A stretch of DNA of 64,000 bases. It comes from Kiritimatiellota bacterium (GTDB taxonomy: Bacteria; Verrucomicrobiota; Lentisphaeria; Oligosphaerales; JAADHN01). Where the stretch lies: NCBI GenBank assembly GCA_013151865.1, contig JAADHN010000167.1:1-64000 (forward strand). The letters are read 5' to 3'. Both the position numbers and the translations under genes were made by a program. Shown here piece by piece: positions 53,961 through 62,900 of the stretch; positions within the stretch are counted from its first letter, which is position 1, and every line of letters starts with the position of its first letter. The notes below the pieces were generated by a model. That model was not told where the DNA came from and did no database searches. It was given only the letters and a program-made list of their open reading frames with translations.

Positions 53961-55232
53961 ATGGCATCCCGCCCGGTAACCGCAGTCATCGTCGGCGCAG
54001 GGCATCGCTCCCTCGGCTATGGCCGGTACGCGCTCGAGCACCCGGACGAGTTCCGGATCGTCGGCCTGGCCGAGCCCAACCCCGTACGGCGGCGCCAGGC
54101 GATGGCACGATTCGATCTGCCCCCAAGGCAGTGTTTCGAGACTGCCGCTGAATTGGCCTCGCGACCGGCCTTTGCGGATGCGGTCATCAACGGCACCATG
54201 GACCGGGATCACGTCCCGACGACCCTGCCTCTCCTCGATGCGGGATATCATGTCCTGCTCGAAAAGCCGATGGCGCCCAGCCGGGAAGACCTTCTGCAAT
54301 TGGTCGCGGCGGTCGAGCGCACCGGCCGACGGCTCATGGTCTGCCACGTGCTGCGCTACGCCCCGTTCTATGCGGAAGTCCGCCGACGCATCGCGGCGGG
54401 CGAAGTGGGTGCGGTACTCCACATCCATACGGGGGAGCACGTGAGCTATCACCACATGGCGGCGGCGTTCATTCGAGGCAAATGGGGCCGTCGAGAAGAC
54501 TCGAATCCCATGCTGCTGGCCAAGTGCTGCCACGACCTGGATCTGCTCTGCTGGATGAAAAGCGGCGTACCGCCCCGGCAAGTGGCCAGTTTCGGCGGGT
54601 TGAGCTATTTTCGGGCGGAAAACGCGCCGGCAGGCGCCGGGACGCGCTGCCTGACGGACTGTTCGATCGAAGCCGACTGCCCGTTTTCCGCCCGAAAAAA
54701 CTACATCGAGCAGGGGCGCTGGGGGGCGTATGCGTGGGAGCCCATCGAGCACCTCGACGCACCGACCGTCGAGGACAAAATCGAGTCCCTCCGGACCGAC
54801 AATCCCTGGGGCCGTTGTGTCTGGCACTGCGACAACACCGTGGTCGATCATCAAAGTGTTCTCTTGGCATTCGCCGACGGCTCCACCGCCAGCCATGATA
54901 TGGTCGGGGGCACATCCCGCCCCTGCCGGAAACTCCACGTCCTGGGCACCCGAGGCGAAATCGAGGGCGTGATGGAGGAAGGACGGTTCGTCGTGCGGCG
55001 CCCGGACGCCCGGAAAGGCCGCGAGTACAGCGAAGAACACGTGGATGTGAATGTCCGTGCCGGAATGCACGGCGGCGGGGACCTTCGCCTGGTGGCGGAC
55101 TTTGTGCGGGTCGTACGCGGGGAAAAGCCGTCCCTCTCCACCACCGACATCCGCGATTCCGTCAACGGACACTTGATCGCCTATGCGGCGGACGAGGCCA
55201 TGCGAACCGGAACCGCAGTGCCTGTTGGGTGA
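53961..55232 (+). CDS. Gfo/Idh/MocA-family oxidoreductase
   Basis: A 423-residue dehydrogenase with CAGGAGG nine bases before ATG. Rossmann part: AVIVGAGHRSLGYGRYALEHP, FRIVGLAEPNPVRRR, ADAVINGTMDRDHV, and VLLEKPMAPS with the EKP lysine. The second domain has EHVSYHHMAAAFIRGKWGR, CHDLDLLCWMKSG (the conserved HDLD catalytic site) and a Cys-rich loop (CLTDCSIEADCPFSARK) typical of one branch. A long insertion at about 205-290 explains the size. The enzyme would act on a sugar or cyclitol. Sits 179 bases after the OPT-like gene and 218 before an alpha-L-fucosidase, so a fucose-containing glycan may be the shared target. Confidence 0.9.
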   Translation: MASRPVTAVIVGAGHRSLGYGRYALEHPDEFRIVGLAEPNPVRRRQAMARFDLPPRQCFETAAELASRPAFADAVINGTMDRDHVPTTLPLLDAGYHVLLEKPMAPSREDLLQLVAAVERTGRRLMVCHVLRYAPFYAEVRRRIAAGEVGAVLHIHTGEHVSYHHMAAAFIRGKWGRREDSNPMLLAKCCHDLDLLCWMKSGVPPRQVASFGGLSYFRAENAPAGAGTRCLTDCSIEADCPFSARKNYIEQGRWGAYAWEPIEHLDAPTVEDKIESLRTDNPWGRCVWHCDNTVVDHQSVLLAFADGSTASHDMVGGTSRPCRKLHVLGTRGEIEGVMEEGRFVVRRPDARKGREYSEEHVDVNVRAGMHGGGDLRLVADFVRVVRGEKPSLSTTDIRDSVNGHLIAYAADEAMRTGTAVPVG

Positions 55233-55450
55233 CCAATTCGACCCGACTCCTTCACGAGTCGCCTGCTGTGACAATGCGTCTCCCGCGTTTTCAGAACGTT
55301 GCCGGCAACTGCCGACCGGAGCGACGGTTCAACACAGACTCGTCCATCGGTCGCCGCAACAATTTGAATCAGTACAACCCGTATCGTCTCGCTTCGAGGT
55401 TGGTACACAATCCAGACAAACGAGTTTTCACAAAAAAAAGGGGTCCAAGA

Positions 55451-56581
55451 ATGGAAGAAATGAAATCGGCTGTGAGCCGGGAGACACCGGCGTATCTCCG
55501 TGAGCACGAGGCGTTGTATCGATCGGATCCCCACGGGGCAGCGCTCGAGTGGTTCCGTAACGCGCGGTTCGGATTGTTCATGCACTACGGCGTGTACAGC
55601 CTGTTGGGACGCGGCGAGTGGGTGATGTTCCACGAACGAATTCCGGTCTCCGAGTACGAAGAACTCAAGGCCCGGTTCACGGCGGAGCAATTCGATGCGG
55701 ACTTCATTGCGGACCTCGCACTTTCGGCGGGCGCGCGCTATGTCAACATCACCACACGACACCACGACAGCTTCTGTCTCTTTCGCACGGCGGCCACAGG
55801 CTTCAACAGCCTGAACTCACCGGCCGGGCGCGACCTGATCGCCGAGCTGGCCGTCGCCTGTCGGCAGCGCGGTCTCGGACTGTTCCTATATTACAGCTAC
55901 GCCGCAGACTGGCGCCACCCGTATTTCTATTCTCGGGAAGCAGGCTGGCACGCCGCGCGCCCCGCCTACGACACTCCGGATCCGTCCTATAAGTTTTGCT
56001 GCGACAAAGATTTTCGATACTATATCGACTTTGTGCACACCCAGCTTCGGGAGTTATTGACTCAATACGGGCCGGTGGCGGGCATCTGGTTCGATCCGAT
56101 CATGGGCTACTACCACCGGCCGGACCTGTTTCCCGTAGAAGAGACTTATGCCTTAATCCGCTCACTTCAACCGCAGTGCCTGATCGCTTTCAAAACCGGC
56201 GCGACCGGCACGGAAGATTTTGCCTCTCCGGAACACACGGCCGAAGGCTTGGCCGAACGCATGCGCCGGTCGAAGGCCCCGGAGCACGCCATTCAGGCGG
56301 CGGAGCGGGCGTGGACCGGAAACCGCGACAATCCGCGCAACGAGATTTGCACGACCCTCACCAATCGGCATTGGGGATACTCGAACCAGCCGGACATCGA
56401 GCACCGAAGCGCCGACGACGTACTGCGAATGCTCAACGAGGCGGACGCCCACAACTGCAATCTGCTTCTCAATACGGGCCCGCTGCCGGACGGCTCGATC
56501 AACCCGACCGACGAGGCAACCCTGCGTGAGGTGGGACGCCGACTGTGCGACAGGCAGGGTTCCAGAGAGAAACGTGCCTGA
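55451..56581 (+). CDS. Alpha-L-fucosidase (GH29)
   Basis: A 376-residue GH29 enzyme. ATG at 55451 is used, with GGGG nine bases upstream and no signal peptide visible. Motifs: ALEWFRNARFGLFMHYGVYS, ARYVNITTRHHDSFCLF (the His-His motif of the barrel), GLFLYYSYAADWRHP, and VAGIWFDPIMGYY with the nucleophile Asp, then WGYSNQ and LLLNTGPLPDGSI. It would remove alpha-L-fucose, with retention, from oligosaccharides. It lacks the C-terminal beta-sandwich often seen in longer GH29 enzymes. Cytoplasmic location would suit imported oligosaccharides. It is followed by the large hairpin element. Confidence 0.9.
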   Translation: MEEMKSAVSRETPAYLREHEALYRSDPHGAALEWFRNARFGLFMHYGVYSLLGRGEWVMFHERIPVSEYEELKARFTAEQFDADFIADLALSAGARYVNITTRHHDSFCLFRTAATGFNSLNSPAGRDLIAELAVACRQRGLGLFLYYSYAADWRHPYFYSREAGWHAARPAYDTPDPSYKFCCDKDFRYYIDFVHTQLRELLTQYGPVAGIWFDPIMGYYHRPDLFPVEETYALIRSLQPQCLIAFKTGATGTEDFASPEHTAEGLAERMRRSKAPEHAIQAAERAWTGNRDNPRNEICTTLTNRHWGYSNQPDIEHRSADDVLRMLNEADAHNCNLLLNTGPLPDGSINPTDEATLREVGRRLCDRQGSREKRA

Positions 56582-56696
56582 ACGGCAGACGGATCGTGAA
56601 GCCCCCGGGTCGGAAGGCACGGCACGGGGCACGGCCCGCCAGACAATCCAGGGGCCGTCCAAAAAGGGTGCATGGCCGCGCGCGAGCACGATTTTA

Positions 56697-57121
56697 GGTG
56701 AGACTTCGTTCCCGCCGAGCGGGGCCCGGCCTGCCTGCGTGCCCCGCACAGGCAGGCGATGCCATCCTCGGCGATAATCCCGCTCGACGGGAGGCGGAAA
56801 CGGCGAAAGATTGTCCGAAAGCGTCCGCGCCCTTCCACCATGGCCCCGCGCCCGCGGGACCATGGTGGACAGGTCGGGTTGGGGCGGAGGGCGGCCCTCC
56901 TCCGTCCCGGCGGCGGTTGTGGGACCCTCCCAGGTAGCCACAGCCACGCCACCGGGTCCCACCGCGCGGGACAAGCACGTCCGCCCCCGGGTGGACTCCG
57001 CAGTCCCTGCTGCGCAGGGTCGCTCAGGGACTCGCTCTGCCGCCCTGCGCTCCCAGCCGATCCCGCCAAAGCGGGAGAGGGACAACTCCCGCGGCTCACG
57101 CACCCTTTTCGGACGGGCTCA
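56697..57121 (+). repeat. Hairpin-rich repeat element, long copy C
   Basis: About 425 bp; reverse-complement relation to copy A (37238-37716). It contains CCTGCCTGCGTGCCCCGCACAGGCAGG-type and GATCCCGCCAAAGCGGGA stems, and ends in GCGGCTCACGCACCC then TTTTCGGACGGGCTC. Stems of copies A and B differ in sequence but can pair. It follows the fucosidase and precedes a related GC-rich segment and the third DUF6785-like gene. Protein-like frames across it are not conserved between copies. Confidence 0.7.
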
Positions 57122-57600
57122 ATCCAGCAACCATCGCAACAGGCCCGTCAAGGCAGCCCGAGTTGGGGTTCGTTGTTCCAGAAAATCTTTCGACCGGAAC
57201 CCGAGCTTGGTCTTGCTGCCTGTTGCATTTTGCGGAATTCGCTCCATATTCCCGGCCGCCGTCCGTGGTCGGAATGCCAGCGGATCCTCCCAAGCTCGGC
57301 GCCCCCCTTCGGGGAGGTGGCGCCGTGTCGTCCACGGGAATCCGGCAAGCCCGCGGGGCCTGGGAACGCAAGGCCTCCGCCGTCGGTTTCGCCATGGGGC
57401 GACGGCCTGCCGCCCGGATGCCGGCCTGTGTTGCAGGTCGGGGGAAGAAAAACAGCGCTTCGCGCTTCGCGCGTCGCGCCGGCGCCTTGCGGGACGAAGG
57501 CGGAGGGACGCGGACGCTTCCCGGCAGTCATCCGTCGCACGCCAGGTTTGAGTTCTATCGCAGTTACGCACCCTTTTTCGGACGCCCGGCAGGATAGCGC
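57122..57600. other. GC-rich hairpin segment between element C and the next gene
   Basis: No gene recognised in 479 bases. Several stems (CCCCTTCGGGG, CGCTTCGCGCTTCGCGCG region) and, near the end at 57564-57592, a variant of the same end block (TACGCACCCTTTTTCGGACG). It may be a diverged, adjacent copy of the element or a compound of two. Confidence 0.5.
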
Positions 57601-57615
57601 GGAAAGGAAAGACCG

Positions 57616-59619
57616 TTGCCGCAGCAACCCACTCAGAATGGTTCCGGAGCCCCTCTCGACCGAGTCCGATCGGAAACGGTCCCCCGAGACGCGGGTGCGG
57701 GCCCCGATGCGCCTCCCATGCGGTTTGTCACGTTTCGCTCCGTCGCCATCGCCTGCGCCCTGATGCCGATCCTTGCTCTGTGGGTGGTCCAAGCGGAATT
57801 GATCTGGTATACCGGCCATTCCACCACGATTTCGTTGTATTATCATGTGACCTTTGTCATTCTGCTGCTGGCGCTGGCAAATCTGGGGGTGCGCCGGCTT
57901 TGGCCCGGGGCGGAACTCAGCCCCCCGGAAATACTGACCATTTACATGATGTTGTGCATCGCGGGCACGCTGTGCAGTCACGATCTGCTGCAAATCATGA
58001 TCCCGATGTTGACGTTCCCCGAGTACAACGCCAACCCTCAGAACCGCTGGCAGCAATTGATACTGGCCAATCTGCCCAATTGGGCGATCGTAACAGACCC
58101 GGAAGCGTGCCGGCAACTCGCCGTGGGCAACGCGTCGCTCTACAGTTGGAGAATGATCAAGGCATGGGCTCGGCCGCTGGCGTTCTGGAGCATCTTCCTT
58201 GTGACCCTCATGATGGCCCTGCTTTTCCTGAACATCATTTTCCGACAGCCCTGGACGGAGAAGGAACGACTCAGTTTCCCCGTAATCCAGATCCCGCTGC
58301 TCATTGCCTCCAGTCTGCCCCGGCTGTTGAAGAGTCGGCTGTTTTGGATCGGTTTCGGGGTGGCGGCCCTGATCGACATCAACAACGGTTTCAGTTTTCT
58401 TTTCCCGAGCATTCCCGAGATCCCCATCATCCGGGCTTTCGAGTTTCGGGACTACTTTGTCGAGCGGCCTTGGAACTCGATTGCCTGGACCACTGTCAAC
58501 CTCTACCCGTTCGTCATCGGACTCACGTACTTCCTCCCCACGGACTTGGCCTTCAGTTGTTGGTTTTTCTTCATTTTCTTCAAGCTGGAGATTGTCCTGA
58601 CCTCGGCCCTGGGCATCCGCGATCTGCCGGGGGCGCCGTTTCCGGTCGAGCAGTCGGCAGGCGGGTATCTGGCTTTGGCGGTCTTCGCCATCTGGCTCGG
58701 ACGCCGTCACCTGGCCGGCGTCTGGCGCTCGGTCCTGGGCAAGCCCGGGGGGGCGGACGAGTCGCGAGAGCCGGTCCGCTACCGTACGGCCGTGCTGGGG
58801 TTCATCATGTGCACGCTGGTTCTGATCGCACTGGGCGTGCAGCTCGGGGCCACGCCCGGCATTCTGGTGGTGTTTTTCATCATTTTCTTCCTGTACTCCC
58901 TGGCAATTGCACGAATGCGCGCCGAACTGGGACCGCCCGCGCACGACCTGCATTTCATGGGGCCGGACATTCTGCTGCATAATGCGTTGGGTACGACAGA
59001 ACTGGGCACGGGCAACGTCTCGACTTTCGCGCTTTTTTTCTGGTTCAACCGCGCCTACCGCTCGCACTTCTCGGCGCACAGCATGGAAGGCTTCAAGCTG
59101 GCGCAGACCGCCCGGATTCGGTCGCGGTCCATGATGATCGCCATGATCATCGCGCTGCTGGTGGGACTGCTGGCGGCCTACTGGGCGTTGCTGCACGCTC
59201 TTTACGTCCACGGTTACAGCGGCAAGACGGCCGGAGACGCGTTCGCGCGCGAAGCCTGGAATACCATGGCGGGGCGCTTGTCGTTCCCCCAGAAGCCACG
59301 CATCGCGGCCACGGTCGCCACGATCATTGGATTCCTGTTCGCACTGCTGCTGGGGTTCATGCGAACCAGTTTCACCTGGTGGGTATGGCATCCGGTCGGG
59401 TTTGCGACGGCGACCTGCTGGTCCATGGGAAAAATCTGGGCGTGCCTGTTCCTGGGCTGGCTCGCCAAAGCACTGATCACCCGATACGGCGGTGCTACGG
59501 CGTATCGCAAGGCCCTGCCGCTTTTCGTCGGTCTGGTGCTCGGCGAATTCGTGGTCGGCAGCCTTTGGACCATCTACGGAGCAGTTTTCCACACCCCGGT
59601 CTACCATTTCTGGGGGTGA
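57616..59619 (+). CDS. DUF6785/DUF6784-type polytopic membrane protein
   Basis: A 667-residue membrane protein with about 14 helices, TTG start at 57616 supported by GGAAAGGAAA seven bases upstream (the same arrangement as rnr). Segments: RSVAIACALMPILALWVVQAEL, LSPPEILTIYMMLCIAG, LAFWSIFLVTLMMALLFLNI, KERLSFPVIQIPLLI, FVIGLTYFLPTDLAFSCWFF and the C-terminal ACLFLGWLAKALITRYGGATAYRK, then LPLFVGLVLGEFVVG. The intact end lets the frame break in the 44-kb paralogue be placed. Function unknown; the ERLSFP loop and fold order suggest a transporter-like protein. It precedes a second FtsX giant by 288 bases, repeating the arrangement at 44-51 kb. Confidence 0.8.
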   Translation: MPQQPTQNGSGAPLDRVRSETVPRDAGAGPDAPPMRFVTFRSVAIACALMPILALWVVQAELIWYTGHSTTISLYYHVTFVILLLALANLGVRRLWPGAELSPPEILTIYMMLCIAGTLCSHDLLQIMIPMLTFPEYNANPQNRWQQLILANLPNWAIVTDPEACRQLAVGNASLYSWRMIKAWARPLAFWSIFLVTLMMALLFLNIIFRQPWTEKERLSFPVIQIPLLIASSLPRLLKSRLFWIGFGVAALIDINNGFSFLFPSIPEIPIIRAFEFRDYFVERPWNSIAWTTVNLYPFVIGLTYFLPTDLAFSCWFFFIFFKLEIVLTSALGIRDLPGAPFPVEQSAGGYLALAVFAIWLGRRHLAGVWRSVLGKPGGADESREPVRYRTAVLGFIMCTLVLIALGVQLGATPGILVVFFIIFFLYSLAIARMRAELGPPAHDLHFMGPDILLHNALGTTELGTGNVSTFALFFWFNRAYRSHFSAHSMEGFKLAQTARIRSRSMMIAMIIALLVGLLAAYWALLHALYVHGYSGKTAGDAFAREAWNTMAGRLSFPQKPRIAATVATIIGFLFALLLGFMRTSFTWWVWHPVGFATATCWSMGKIWACLFLGWLAKALITRYGGATAYRKALPLFVGLVLGEFVVGSLWTIYGAVFHTPVYHFWG

Positions 59620-59644
59620 CGGGACAGGGAGGTACTGATCGGCT

Positions 59645-59722
59645 CGAAATAGTCCGGAACACACGCCAACCCGCAGGCTCCGCCACATTTCCCGGACCAT
59701 TCCGAGACGCTTTGCAGATGAA
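59645..59722 (+). repeat. Short interspersed repeat, copy 2
   Basis: Match to the 1165-1236 copy, same orientation and also directly after a gene end: CGAAATAGTCCGGAACACAC, then CACATTTCCCGGACCATTCC, then GAGACGC. About three quarters of aligned bases agree. It may act at transcript ends or be a selfish repeat. Confidence 0.55.
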
Positions 59723-59907
59723 ACCCGCGCTGGAGCGCAGAGGTCTCGAGGAAAACGCGCCGCGCAAGAATCCACGAGTGCGCGGAGGACAGGGCGAACA
59801 AGATATGCAACATGCGGCAAGACACCTTGATCATTGCTGGCTAAGGCGCCCCGCAGATCTGGCTTGCCGACGTCGAGCGCATCACTGAAAACGAACCATT
59901 TGTCCAA

Positions 59908-62900
59908 ATGAAATCATCTGCCGACAAAAAACCCGCCGAGCCGGACGGCGCGTCTGTTGCGGACGGTCTCCGTCCCGACGGCGAGAGCGGCGTGGCGCGT
60001 TTTCTCTGGGGGCTCACCGCCCTCGCCTTCATCGCGGCCACCATTGCACTGGCCTACTGGACCGGCCGTCCCAAGCCGTTGAAACTGGACGTGAGCGGCG
60101 TCGGCGGCGCCGGACAGAACGAAGATCTCAACATCGACCGGATCCGCGCCTCCGTGCGTGCCTTGGCCGCTCCTGTATCGAGAGTAACGGGCTATCCCGG
60201 CAACGAGACGGCCTTCAGGTACGTGCTTGACAGCCTCACGGCCGCCGGTATCACCGACACTTACACGCAGGAATTCCAGGTCGCCGTCCCCTATGTCGAG
60301 TCGGCCACACTGACAGCTCGCACGGCTTCGGGGCCGGTCGTGATCCGATTGCACCCGCTTTGGCCCAACTTGGCTCGGACTTCCCAGACGCCGGAAAACG
60401 GCATCACCGGTCCGCTGGTCGATCTGGGCAAAGGTTCGGACGCGGACCTGGCGGGAAAGGAACTGCGCGGCGCCGTGGCGGTCATGGACTGGGACTCCCG
60501 CAATGAGTGGCTCGCGGTCCCCGAATTCGGGGGAAAGGCTGTGCTCTTCCGAGCCGACCCGGCCGCGGACGGCAGCAGCGCCCGGAGCAAGTTCCTGACC
60601 GTGCCCGCCAACGTCCCCCGGTTCTATGTGGCCGCCCCCGACCTCCCGACATTCGACCGACTGCTCTCGATCCCGGGCCTGCCGGTTACCATCCGGTGCA
60701 AGATGTTTTGGAAACGCGCCACGGCAAAGAACCTTTTGGCCCGTGTTCCCGGCGACGACTCGAAAGGCGGCGGCGGGGAGCCGATCATTTTCCATGCGTA
60801 TTACGACAGCATCAGCGTCACGCCCGATTTGGCGCCCGGGGCGGAGCAGGCCTGCGGGGCGGCGACACTCCTTGAGCTGGCCCGATATTTCCGCGGCAAG
60901 GGCACCGACCACCCCGTATATGTTCTGTTCACCGGCGCCCACGGACAGGCATTCGAGGGCATGATCCACTTCGTGCGCCTCTTGCGGGACGGCCTCGACC
61001 ATGGCTGGCCCAAGGCACTTCGCTCGAGTCTGCCGGCCCGAATGGGGCGTCCCGCCTTGTTCGTGGGGTTGGACTTGTCCAGTCACTCCGACCGGTTCGG
61101 GGTGTTCTGCTGCGGTCGTTTCCGCGGCCAATACGAGGGTCGACTCCGACCGCAATTCAGCACACTCGGTCTGAAATTGGACCAGTTCGCCAAGGCCAAC
61201 GCCCCGAATCGCAATGACGCCGTTGAAACTTCCCAGTTCGTGGACTGCATCAACCTGACCCTTGGGCGAGGCTGGTGGACGTATTTCCCCTACCAAGCGC
61301 CGTTCGAAAGCGAGATCCCCACTACCGCCGTTCTGCCCGGGATCACACTTTCGACGATCAACGACGCCCGTCGGGCCGTGGACACGCCGAACGACACCAT
61401 CGACCGGGTGGACTTCGAGACGCTCGGGCGACAATTGCGGCATGTCCCCGGCAAACGTATCGGTCTGGCCAATATCGCCCTGGCCCTTGCCATGTGGCAG
61501 GGGCCGTACGTCAGCAACATTTCGCAGATGACGGACCGACTGGCACGCCTCGACGGACGAGTCGTCTGGCTGGATCAGGAGCGAGACTACACGGCGAACC
61601 AGCCGCTCAGCCGTGCCGTGGTATTCCTGAAAACACAACGCGGGGACAAGTACCTGTGCGGGACTCGAGGCGCGCCCGTGGTTCTGACCGACGAGAAAGG
61701 CCATTTCCAGTTCGACGGACTCATCCAGTCGCTTGCCAACGGCCAATTCGACAACTGCCTGATCGAGGCCTACGGGTTGGCCACGGGACCATTCATCGCG
61801 GCCAATCCCCGCGCCGTGAGCCAGTATTACAAAGTCCTTAAAGCCCGGGGCGCCCACCCCGATCTGAAAGAGGACGGCGCAGTCTTCTATGCCGTGGACA
61901 TGGCCCGGGCCAAAGAGTACCCGTGGCAGATCAAGCTCCGCAAACTCGAACAAAGTCTCAACCTCGTATGCTTCCCTTGCAAGTCGGTGACGCTGTATGG
62001 GCTGACTGATCCGCGCGAGTATATGGACCTCAAAGACGTGCAGATCCTGGACGCCGCCACGGAAAGTCCGCCGTTTGAGTTCGGGCATAGCGCCACCGAC
62101 CAGTTTTGGGGCAACCCGGAGGAGAACTGCACCACCGTTTGGGGTGACCCCACCCTGAACGTGCGGATAACTCTCGGGTTCGGATTCCAAAAGAAACGAC
62201 TCATCCTGATCAACAACAGTCCGGAAAACCCCATCGGTGTCGGATTCAAGCTGGACGAACTCGATGGCATTCCGTCGATGGTCCTTCAGGGCGGAAACGA
62301 CATGTGGACTCTGGACGACTCCCGGCTCCGCAAGCTCCGCGAGCAGGGCATCGGCAACCCTCGAATCGAGAAGCTCCATGCCGAAGCACGTGAGAAACTC
62401 GATGCCGCTCAGCAGGCCCTGGCCGCACGCGATTACCGGACCTATCGCAGCATGGCCGAGAACGGTTGGGCCCTCGAGGGCAAGGCCTACGGCGAGTTGC
62501 TCTCCACCACCAACAACATGATTCGCGGCGTGCTTTTTTACTTGCTGCTGTTGCTTCCCTTTTCGTACTGTCTCGAGCGTCTGCTGTTCGCATCCGGGAC
62601 CATTCGTCGACGCCTGATCGGCATGATTTCGATCTTTGCCGCAAGCTTCGCGGTACTCGCGGCGGTCCACCCCGCCTTTCGTTTCACACTCACGCCGCTC
62701 ATTGTGCTGCTCGCCTTTGTCATCCTCGCCCTGGCAGGCACCGTGACGGCTCTGATCCTCGGCAAGTTCGACGCAGCTCTGCGGGAACGCAAGCAACAAC
62801 TTACCGGGTTCCACGAAGAATCGTCGCGCGTGGGGAACATCGCCGTGCGTGCCGTGGATCTCGGCATTGCCAATATCCGACGGCGCAAGCAACGTGGGAT

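Noticed and set aside
56759-57763. Open frames of 246-334 codons across element copy C
   Set aside because: The matching element at 37 kb does not keep the same protein; differences are indels and stem changes, not synonymous substitutions.
57148-59907. A 919-codon open frame on the minus strand
   Set aside because: It mirrors the DUF6785-like gene; high GC at third positions keeps opposite frames open, and its translation is low-complexity with many Gln/Arg and no domain.
59914-62892. A 992-codon open frame on the minus strand
   Set aside because: Antisense shadow of the second FtsX giant, whose own translation has clear transmembrane and FtsX motifs.
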